Position numbers and translations under genes: made by a program. A model generated the notes under the pieces. The model saw only the letters and a program-made list of their open reading frames with translations, did not search any database and was not told the origin of the DNA. Below are positions 8,063-12,513 of a DNA stretch of 12,513 nucleotides, in pieces; positions within the stretch are counted from its first letter, which is position 1, and each line of letters begins with the position of its first letter. This DNA comes from Chloroflexaceae bacterium (GTDB lineage: Bacteria; Chloroflexota; Chloroflexia; Chloroflexales; Chloroflexaceae), in assembly GCA_026417815.1 (NCBI GenBank), contig JAOACN010000544.1, positions 1 through 12,513 on the forward strand, written 5' to 3'.

Positions 8063-8083
8063 ACGCGTCTCGATCCGTATGCA
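8058..8083. promoter_or_regulatory. 8-bp perfect dyad over the dehydrogenase start codon
   Basis: TGCATACG at 8058-8065 and CGTATGCA at 8076-8083 are exact inverted copies separated by 10 bases. On the minus strand the second arm contains the dehydrogenase ATG (8060-8062), and the loop carries the purine-rich GATCGAGACG that would serve as ribosome-binding site. In RNA this would be a start-codon-sequestering hairpin; in DNA it could be an operator. Both readings are inference. Confidence 0.6.
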
Positions 8084-8093
8084 GCCGTCTAAC

Positions 8094-8194
8094 TCTACTT
8101 TGTCACTTGCCGCGACTTCCGCTGGGAGAAGGGGAAGATCTTCGGGGGCCTGCGGCCCCCGCAACCCTCGCCAGGGGCAAAGTGAGAAAGTAGA
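8094..8194. repeat. Large imperfect fold-back with a strong central hairpin
   Basis: The outer arms at 8094-8111 and 8176-8194 pair over 18-19 bases with one mismatch and one bulge. Inside is a perfect 8-bp GC stem, CGGGGGCC (8143-8150), TGC loop, GGCCCCCG (8154-8161). On the minus strand it lies in the predicted leader of the dehydrogenase transcript, between promoter and start codon, and no U-run follows it there. It may be a structured leader or attenuator, or one copy of a dispersed palindromic repeat; the CTGGGAGAAGGGG segment has the look of common genome-wide repeats. Confidence 0.65.
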
Positions 8195-8252
8195 ACTAAC
8201 ACCGCATCCTGGCGTCAAACTGCTTCGAGGTGCCCGTCGGCAATCATTGGCG

Positions 8253-8282
8253 ATTATACTATAGCTGTGACAGGCGGCGCAA
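8253..8282 (-). promoter_or_regulatory. Predicted sigma-70-type promoter for the six-gene cluster
   Basis: On the minus strand a perfect TATAAT (8258 to 8253) follows TTGCGC (8282 to 8277) with an 18-bp spacer. Transcription would start near 8246 and give a leader of about 180 bases before the dehydrogenase ATG. The -35 box matches the consensus only in its TTG. Confidence 0.55.
8255..8260 (+). promoter_or_regulatory. Possible -10 box for fmt, overlapping the opposing promoter
   Basis: TATACT on the plus strand lies within the same A/T-rich patch as the opposing TATAAT. No good -35 hexamer is found 16-18 bases upstream. The leader to fmt would be about 160 bases. If both are real, the two divergent promoters compete for one site. 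The remaining 8283-8426 stretch holds an imperfect GC palindrome around 8318-8340 and no gene. Confidence 0.3.
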
Positions 8283-8426
8283 CCGCGGTCCCGCGACGCC
8301 CGGGATGTGGGACAGGCCCCGGACCCCGGGTTCCGGGCTGGTGGTGGTAGCATCGCCGCCGGATAAGGACACAAGGCTCTTTCGACCCTCCGTGCCGCGC
8401 TGGATTGTTGCAGGAGCAAGCAACCG

Positions 8427-9365
8427 ATGCGTCTGATTTTTCTGGGCAGCCCGGCCTTCGCCGTGCCTCCGCTGGAGGCCCTGGTCGCCGCTGGCCACAC
8501 TATCGCCGCGGTCATCACCCAGCCCGACCGGCCGGCCGGGCGCGAGCGGCGCCTGACGCCCCCACCGGTCAAACTGGCTGCCGAACGCCTGGGGTTGCCC
8601 GTCCTCCAGCCGGCTACCCTCCGCGATCCGGCCGTGGTCGCGCAACTGGCCGACCTGCGCCCCGACGTGGGCATCGTGGCCGCCTACGGCGAGATCCTGC
8701 GCCGGAACGTGCTGGCCATTCCGCCCCTCGGCTACCTGAACGTGCACCCCTCGCTGCTGCCCCGGCACCGTGGCCCCACCCCCGTGGCCGGGGCCATCCT
8801 GGCTGGCGACCGCGAGACCGGGGTGAGCATCATGCTGCTCGACCAGGGGATGGACAGCGGCCCGATCCTGGCCCAGACCGTTGTCCCCCTGCCACCCGAT
8901 GCCCGGGCCGGCCCCCTCACCGACGAACTGTTCCGCCTCGGGGCGCGCCTCCTGGTCGAGGCCCTGGCGGCCTACGCCTCCGGCGCGCTCACCCCCCAGC
9001 CTCAGGATCACACCCGCGCCACCGTCACCCGCCTGCTCAAGAAAGAAGACGGCCAGATTGACTGGTCCTTGCCCGCGGTGCAGATCGAACGCATGACCCG
9101 CGCCTACGACCCCTGGCCGGGCGCGTACTCCCATTGGCGCGGCCAACCCCTGCGCATCCTGAGCGCGGCCGTGCGGTCCGAGCCGGCGGAGCAAGCCCCG
9201 CCCGGAACCCTGCTCGGTCGTGGTTCAGCGGGCGGGCCGCTGGTGGCCACGGGCCAGGGCGCCCTGGAACTGCTCGAGGTGCAACCCGCCGGTAAGCGCC
9301 CCATGCCCGGCGCCGACTGGCTCCACGGCCTCCGCGACACCAGCGGTCGCCTCGGCGCCGTATGA
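8427..9365 (+). CDS. fmt: Methionyl-tRNA formyltransferase
   Basis: Transfers a formyl group from 10-formyltetrahydrofolate to Met-tRNA(fMet) in the cytoplasm, enabling translation initiation. The 312 residues equal the usual length. The N-terminal start RLIFLGSPAFAVPPLEAL is typical. The catalytic triad is visible as N105 and H107 in LNVHPSLLP and D143 in LDQGMDSGPIL. The tRNA-loop motif reads LPRHRGPTPV rather than the enterobacterial LPRYRGAAPI. The C-terminal domain includes ITRL-like TRLLKKEDGQIDW and the AYDPWPGAYS segment. The ATG at 8427 has AGGAG about ten bases upstream. The long minus-strand frame opposite it is a GC-driven shadow. It stands alone on its strand, with no adjacent def gene in the window. 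Confidence 0.97.
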   Translation: MRLIFLGSPAFAVPPLEALVAAGHTIAAVITQPDRPAGRERRLTPPPVKLAAERLGLPVLQPATLRDPAVVAQLADLRPDVGIVAAYGEILRRNVLAIPPLGYLNVHPSLLPRHRGPTPVAGAILAGDRETGVSIMLLDQGMDSGPILAQTVVPLPPDARAGPLTDELFRLGARLLVEALAAYASGALTPQPQDHTRATVTRLLKKEDGQIDWSLPAVQIERMTRAYDPWPGAYSHWRGQPLRILSAAVRSEPAEQAPPGTLLGRGSAGGPLVATGQGALELLEVQPAGKRPMPGADWLHGLRDTSGRLGAV

Positions 9366-9382
9366 CTGACGCGATGCGTTAG
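9366..9382 (+). terminator. Weak hairpin directly after the fmt stop
   Basis: CTGACGC (9366-9372), GAT loop and GCGTTAG (9376-9382) form a 7-bp stem with one G-U pair immediately after the TGA. No T-run follows (CCGGTCTT), so terminator function is tentative. Confidence 0.3.
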
Positions 9383-9388
9383 CCGGTC

Positions 9389-9417
9389 TTGCAGAGCCTT
9401 CACAATTCTCGTATAAT
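9389..9417 (+). promoter_or_regulatory. Sigma-70-type promoter for the SCP2-domain gene
   Basis: TTGCAG at 9389-9394 and a perfect TATAAT at 9412-9417 are 17 bp apart, the ideal spacing. Transcription would begin near 9424, leaving a leader of roughly 90 bases. This is the best promoter match in the window. Confidence 0.7.
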
Positions 9418-9516
9418 CGGCACTACGACCCACGGAATAGCGCGCACAGCAACACGGTCGGGCCAGGTGTATGGTCCGAGGGGGCGGGTGCGCCATAGCT
9501 TCAGGGGAACAAGCCA

Positions 9517-9951
9517 ATGGCCTACTTCAAGGACGAAGCCGAGCTGCAGCAGATCCTTGGCGCGCTCTTTGACCAGTTGAAAGCTGATGCTCGCGTTGCC
9601 CCCAAGATTTCCGAAGCCAAGATCATCATCCGCTGGATCTACGACGAACCCAAAGGCGTGGTAACCATTGACGCCGCCCATCCCCCCACCCAGCCGGGAG
9701 CGTACATTGATGTCATCTGGGGCGAGTCGGACCTCAAGCCCGATGTCGAGATGAGCATGAAGGCCGACATCGCCCACCGCTTCTGGCACGGCCAGGTCAA
9801 CCTGATGGCTGCCCTGACCCGCCGCCAGATCATTGCCAAAGGACCGATCCCCAAGATCCTGAAGCTGCTCCCCGCTGTCGAACCCGCATACACCATGTAT
9901 CCGAAGCTCCTGCGCGAGATGGGCCGCGAGGATCTGGTGCTGAAGAAGTGA
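9517..9951 (+). CDS. SCP2 sterol-binding-domain protein
   Basis: A 144-residue single-domain protein whose layout fits the SCP2 (sterol carrier protein 2) fold: an N-terminal helix (AELQQILGALFDQLKAD), beta strands including AKIIIRWIY and GVVTIDAAH, then DLKPDVEMSMKADIAHRFWHGQVNLMAALTR, the region that closes the hydrophobic pocket, and IIAKGPIPKILKLLPAV. The family binds lipids or acyl chains; the bacterial ligand is not known here. The ATG at 9517 is preceded by AGGGGA at 8 bases and by a good promoter. No signal peptide or membrane segment was seen, so it is probably cytoplasmic. A strong hairpin 24 bases after its stop suggests it is transcribed on its own or only partly read through into the next gene. 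Confidence 0.87.
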   Translation: MAYFKDEAELQQILGALFDQLKADARVAPKISEAKIIIRWIYDEPKGVVTIDAAHPPTQPGAYIDVIWGESDLKPDVEMSMKADIAHRFWHGQVNLMAALTRRQIIAKGPIPKILKLLPAVEPAYTMYPKLLREMGREDLVLKK

Positions 9952-9975
9952 CGCCGTTCGCTCGATGCCTCCCAT

Positions 9976-10003
9976 GCCGGCACGACCATCGCGTCGTGCC
10001 GGC
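9976..10003 (+). terminator. Perfect 11-bp hairpin after the SCP2-domain gene
   Basis: GCCGGCACGAC (9976-9986) and GTCGTGCCGGC (9993-10003) pair perfectly around the loop CATCGC. It lies 24 bases after the stop at 9951 and just before the likely start of the next gene at 10016. No T-run follows (GCCCCCC), so it may end transcription by a U-independent route, protect the 3' end, or modulate expression of the next gene. Confidence 0.6.
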
Positions 10004-10015
10004 GCCCCCCGGACG

Positions 10016-10603
10016 ATGCCGACGAGCAACAGCGAGATGTACGACCGCGGCGTCCGCGACGCTGTCAACGACGAACTGAACCCGTTCTACTACCAGCACT
10101 ACTACTATTACCGCAAAGGCTACGACGATACCCGCCGCCAGCTCCGTCGCCAGCAAGGTCGGCCATCTCCACTGCTTGTCATCGTCATTGCGTTGCTCGT
10201 CCTCGGTGCGGCAGGAGCGTTGTACTGGTGGTCGGGGCGACCATCCGGCGCGCCGGTTGCGCCCCTGCCCACCAGCGCACCACCGCCGGTTCCCACCCCC
10301 GGACCAACGCCAGCACCCACGGTGACGCCCCCGCCCACGATCACAGTGGAAGGCTCACCCGCCGGGTTGGCCGTAGGCGCCCGCGCGCGGGTGATCAACC
10401 TGGGTGGCGCCCCGTTGCGCGCCCGCGCCGCCCCTGGTTTGTCCAGCCCGGTAACCGCGCGCATCCCCGAAGGCCGCGAGGTGACCGTACTGGAAGGCCC
10501 GATCGAGGCCGATGGTTATGTCTGGTGGCGCGTTGAAGCCGCCGAGGGCGCCGGTTGGGTCGCCGAACGTTCGCCCGAGGGCACGGTGTTCCTCTCACCA
10601 TAA
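10016..10603 (+). CDS. Single-pass membrane protein with Tyr-rich N-terminus and SH3b-like C-terminal domain
   Basis: About 195 residues. Order: a polar N-terminal region with an unusual tyrosine cluster (FYYQHYYYYRKGY, about 24-36), basic RRQLRRQQGR just before one membrane helix (~51-72), a Pro/Thr/Ala linker (~75-110), then a bacterial SH3-like domain (~115-192) with VGARARVINLGGAPLRARAAPG and VWWRVEAAEGAGWVAE. The basic flank predicts the N-terminus inside and the SH3b domain outside, where such domains often bind wall polymers. Start choice: ATG at 10016 lies just past a perfect hairpin. An ATG at 9965 would put that hairpin inside the coding region, and 10037 is a further option; none has a strong ribosome-binding site. 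The 3' end overlaps the opposing acyltransferase gene by 88 bases. Confidence 0.82.
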   Translation: MPTSNSEMYDRGVRDAVNDELNPFYYQHYYYYRKGYDDTRRQLRRQQGRPSPLLVIVIALLVLGAAGALYWWSGRPSGAPVAPLPTSAPPPVPTPGPTPAPTVTPPPTITVEGSPAGLAVGARARVINLGGAPLRARAAPGLSSPVTARIPEGREVTVLEGPIEADGYVWWRVEAAEGAGWVAERSPEGTVFLSP

Positions 10604-11241
10604 GGCCCGCGCCACGCCTCGGGCAGCATCGCTGCGATACGGTACATCATATCGGCGGTGAGTTGCTCCATCTGGTCGGGGGGGATCTGACCATCGGGAA
10701 ACGGCGCGACCGTGTATGGCTCGCCAATCCGCAGCAACACCGGCTTGCGTCTGAGGGTGCCCGGGAGGCCGTGCTCCGTCCCCTGGATGGCGCAGGGAAC
10801 GATGGGCACCCCGGCCTGCATCGCCAGGCGCACCGCGCCGCCACGCCCCGGCTGCAACACCCCCGTGCGGCTGCGATGCCCCTCGGGAAAGACCAGCAGC
10901 ACCGCGCCGTTGCGTAGCGCCCGGGCCGCCGCATCGAGCGCCGCGGCGTCGCTCTTCCCCCGCTGGATGGGGATCACGTGCATCCAGCGCAGAAACCGGC
11001 CCGCCAGCGGATTGCGGAACAACTCGGCCTTGGCCAGCCAGGAGAGCCGGTAGCGTAAGGGCAACAGCGTGCCGACCACGGGGATGTCCATCCAGTGAAT
11101 GTGGTTCATCACGATGACCATTCCCCCCGCCGCGCGCGGCGGCAGGCGCTCCAGGCCCTCGGCCCGCCAGCGGAACCAGCCGATCAACCGGCAGAAGTTC
11201 GTAAACAAGTAGAGCAGCGTGTAGACGACGGTGACAAACAT
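10516..11241 (-). CDS. 1-acyl-sn-glycerol-3-phosphate acyltransferase family protein (PlsC)
   Basis: A 241-residue PlsC-type acyltransferase acting at the membrane, probably adding the second acyl chain to lysophosphatidate in phospholipid synthesis. Motif I is NHIHWMD (46-52, H47 and D52 as the HX4D pair), motif II-like IPIQRGKSD (90-98) and motif III FPEGHRSRTG (118-127), followed by VPIVPCAIQG. A hydrophobic N-terminus (FVTVVYTLLYLFTNF) anchors it. The ATG at 11241 has GGAG seven bases upstream and begins at the hydrophobic helix; the longer frame to 11313 adds an unrelated 24 residues. The last ~28 residues (from about YGERNTV) are low-complexity, and are encoded antisense to the end of the SH3 gene. 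This suggests a late extension past an ancestral stop. Other acyl acceptors remain possible. Confidence 0.94.
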   Translation of the reverse strand: MFVTVVYTLLYLFTNFCRLIGWFRWRAEGLERLPPRAAGGMVIVMNHIHWMDIPVVGTLLPLRYRLSWLAKAELFRNPLAGRFLRWMHVIPIQRGKSDAAALDAAARALRNGAVLLVFPEGHRSRTGVLQPGRGGAVRLAMQAGVPIVPCAIQGTEHGLPGTLRRKPVLLRIGEPYTVAPFPDGQIPPDQMEQLTADMMYRIAAMLPEAWRGPYGERNTVPSGERSATQPAPSAASTRHQT

Positions 11242-11292
11242 GTGGGCTCCGGTGGAGAAGCTAAGCCAGCGTTGACATCCTGGGAAGGGCGC

Positions 11293-11311
11293 GGGGAGGT
11301 TCCGTCTCCCC
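11293..11311. other. Short GC hairpin upstream of the acyltransferase gene
   Basis: GGGGAG (11293-11298) and CTCCCC (11306-11311) pair around a 7-base loop, about 50 bases upstream of the acyltransferase start on its 5' side. No convincing promoter was found between 11242 and 11390; an isolated TTGACA on the plus strand at 11272-11277 has no -10 partner. The function is unknown. Confidence 0.35.
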
Positions 11312-11390
11312 ATAACTACCCTCCCGCGGCGAGCAGACGCCCGGTCGAAACGCCGACGTGTCTGCCGCCACGGGCGGAAAGGACGCGGAG

Positions 11391-11602
11391 GGGTGTGACG
11401 AAACGTTCTGCACGTTCCCCTTCACCCGGCGGCTGAAGCCGCGGGCGAACGTCCTGCGAAGCCGGCCGTTGGGCTGGGCTCACGGCGAAGCCTGCGCCGG
11501 TTTCAGCAGGCTACAGAGGTACCCTTCGCAAGGCTAGCCGGAGCCTTCAGGCTCCCGGCAGGCCGGTGGGCCATGGCACGTGCAGAACGTTTCGTTACAC
11601 CC
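11391..11602. mobile_element. 212-bp MITE-like element with 25-bp terminal inverted repeats
   Basis: The terminal inverted repeats are 11391-11415 and 11578-11602, identical at 24 of 25 positions; the outer end reads GGGTGTRACGAAACG. The flanking nine bases, GACGCGGAG (11382-11390) and GACACGGAG (11603-11611), agree at 8 of 9, as expected of a target-site duplication that has aged slightly. The interior has no plausible coding region but holds three hairpins: 11429-11442 (GCGGCT-GA-AGCCGC), 11489-11512 (AGCCTGC...GCAGGCT) and 11540-11555 (GGAGCC-TTCA-GGCTCC). It looks like a non-autonomous transposon mobilised by a transposase encoded elsewhere; the IS family is not identified. Confidence 0.8.
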
Positions 11603-11667
11603 GACACGGAGAGCTGCGCCTCCCGCGATTGGTAACGTCGGTGTGAACGGTGCCTGCACTGGTGTTG

Positions 11668-12105
11668 TCACATACTCACCCCCAGGCCAAACCGGTACAC
11701 CAGTTGCCCTCCCAGCCAGCCACCCACCACCAGGAGCAGCGCCCCGATGGCGTGGAGCCACAGATAACCGCGCCGGGCCGTGGCATCGGCAAGCAGATCG
11801 GGTTGTCGCCGCCGGCGCAGCAGGGCCTGCCCGTATACGATCAGCGCGGCGATATTAACCAATGCGTGGGCGTTGACCCAGGCGGCCAGGGCCCGGGGCG
11901 CTTCGGGGCCGATCAACTGCCGCGCGGCATCGAAGGCCCCGCTGAGCGCCGCTACCACCCCGGACAGCCAGCCGGCCAGCAGACAGTGGTAGGCGCTCGT
12001 CTCCCAGGCAGACTCGCCCCGGCGCAGGGCGACCAGAGTGAACAGCCCGCTCACCAGGAGCAAAGCGATGGGAAAATGGACCGTGAACGGGTGCAGCGCG
12101 CTCAT
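11668..12105 (-). CDS. DUF2231-like four-helix membrane protein
   Basis: A 145-residue integral membrane protein. The N-terminus MSALHPFTVHFPIALLLVSG has the LHP..VHFPIAL signature of the DUF2231 family (two histidines, H5 and H10, at the mouth of the first helix), which is otherwise uncharacterised. Four hydrophobic stretches are visible: about 10-27, 39-58, 75-95 and 112-135, with the basic loop LLRRRRQP between the third and fourth on the presumed cytoplasmic side. Some members occur beside c-type cytochrome or copper genes, and the paired histidines hint at metal or haem contact, but nothing in this window supports that. The ATG at 12105 lies only about ten bases from a TATAAT box and has no ribosome-binding site, so the mRNA may be leaderless. 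The MITE-like element lies 66 bases beyond its stop. Confidence 0.85.
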   Translation of the reverse strand: MSALHPFTVHFPIALLLVSGLFTLVALRRGESAWETSAYHCLLAGWLSGVVAALSGAFDAARQLIGPEAPRALAAWVNAHALVNIAALIVYGQALLRRRRQPDLLADATARRGYLWLHAIGALLLVVGGWLGGQLVYRFGLGVSM

Positions 12106-12114
12106 ACGCCATGG

Positions 12115-12120
12115 ATTATA
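12115..12120 (-). promoter_or_regulatory. -10 box nearly abutting the DUF2231 start
   Basis: A perfect TATAAT reads on the minus strand from 12120 to 12115. The first base of the ATG is at 12105, so transcription should begin at or within a few bases of the start codon. No recognisable -35 hexamer is present. Confidence 0.5.
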
Positions 12121-12222
12121 GCACGCCGCGCCGCTCGCGCTTGGCGCCGGGCCGATGCAGCGTCTTCGGAGGCGCGTCGAAACATGGCATGTGCGGCAAC
12201 AGGACGTGGCGTGACCAGGCGC

Positions 12223-12513
12223 TCACCGCTCTTCGATGCGGGCGCGCCCCGCGGTGACGGTTTCCAGCGCGGCCACAATCCAGGGATACGCCTCGGCGGG
12301 CGCTTCTACCTCCAGACGCACCTCAACCCCAACCTCCTCGCCCGTAATCATCGCGCCCGCCTGCTCGAGGGCCCGGCGCGCCGCGCCATAGGCTTCGTAG
12401 CCAATCCACGCCATCAGGCGCCGCGCGGGGATGCGCTCGCCGCGTGGAAGGACGGCCAGCACCGCCTTCACCGCATCGCCATAGGCCCGCACCAGGCCTC
12501 CCGTGCCCAGCAG
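12223..12513 (-). CDS. YigZ/IMPACT-family protein, C-terminal part (5' end outside window)
   Basis: The frame enters at the right edge and gives 96 residues to a TGA at 12223-12225. It begins LLGTGGLVRAYGDAVKAVL, the conserved GTGGLVRAY end of the YigZ/UPF0029 (IMPACT) domain, followed by the ferredoxin-like C-terminal domain (DUF1949 type): RLMAWIGYEAYGAARRALEQ, then VGVEVRLEVEAPAEAYPWIVAALETVTAGRA. In eukaryotes the IMPACT domain modulates Gcn1-Gcn2 signalling; the bacterial role is unclear. An internal GTG inside LVRAY is not the real start. The 117 bases between its stop and the DUF2231 gene hold only the promoter-like TATAAT, so the two genes probably are not co-transcribed from an upstream promoter alone. 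Confidence 0.93.
   Translation of the reverse strand: MLGTGGLVRAYGDAVKAVLAVLPRGERIPARRLMAWIGYEAYGAARRALEQAGAMITGEEVGVEVRLEVEAPAEAYPWIVAALETVTAGRARIEER

Noticed and set aside
8063..8674. N-terminal extension of the alcohol dehydrogenase frame
   Set aside because: The family begins at MHALLFDG; the extension crosses the fold-back, the promoter region and the opposite strand of fmt.
8259..9194. 311-codon minus-strand open frame
   Set aside because: It is antisense to fmt, rich in Gly/Gln/Arg, and has no recognisable motif.
11272..11277. Perfect TTGACA on the plus strand
   Set aside because: No -10 hexamer lies 16-18 bases downstream and no plus-strand gene follows.

Overview
The window looks like a chromosomal stretch from a GC-rich member of the Chloroflexota, probably the Chloroflexia (Chloroflexus/Roseiflexus relatives). 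This placement is an inference. It rests on protein style (large Ala/Arg/Leu-rich TPR protein, Pro/Thr-rich linker before an SH3 domain), base composition, and heptameric A/T-rich and hairpin-rich intergenic repeats. No rRNA or other marker fixes the taxon. No tRNA, rRNA, CRISPR array, intact insertion sequence or phage gene was seen.

Layout. (1) 2-559, plus strand: 3' part of dprA. (2) 554-715: a 35-nt-armed inverted repeat built of heptamers, lying between two convergent genes and containing both stop codons. (3) 710-8062, minus strand: six tightly packed genes that look like one operon, read from right to left: zinc alcohol dehydrogenase, response regulator with a GGDEF-type domain, an 1160-residue membrane-anchored TPR protein, a FFLEELY-like protein, a SUMF1/FGE-fold protein lacking the catalytic cysteines, and a Nudix hydrolase. 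Adjacent genes overlap by 4-17 bases or are about 10-12 bases apart. (4) 8063-8426: a divergent control region with a TATAAT promoter facing the operon, a long leader holding a large fold-back, and an 8-bp dyad that buries the dehydrogenase start codon. (5) 8427-9365, plus: fmt. (6) 9366-9951, plus: a good TTGCAG-N17-TATAAT promoter and an SCP2-domain protein. (7) 9976-10003 hairpin, then a single-pass membrane protein with a Tyr-rich N-terminus and SH3b-like C-terminus. (8) Minus strand: a PlsC acyltransferase whose 3' end overlaps the SH3 gene by 88 bases, a 212-bp MITE-like element with 25-bp terminal inverted repeats and a near-perfect 9-bp target duplication, a DUF2231 membrane protein that may be leaderless, and the C-terminal part of a YigZ/IMPACT protein running off the window.

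Functionally, dprA (transforming DNA processing), fmt (initiator tRNA formylation) and plsC (phospholipid synthesis) are housekeeping genes. The six-gene minus-strand cluster is the least ordinary part. It joins a redox enzyme, a c-di-GMP-type signalling protein, a large extracytoplasmic TPR scaffold and three small proteins, and I know of no described system with this composition. Whether it is one functional unit is inference from gene packing only.
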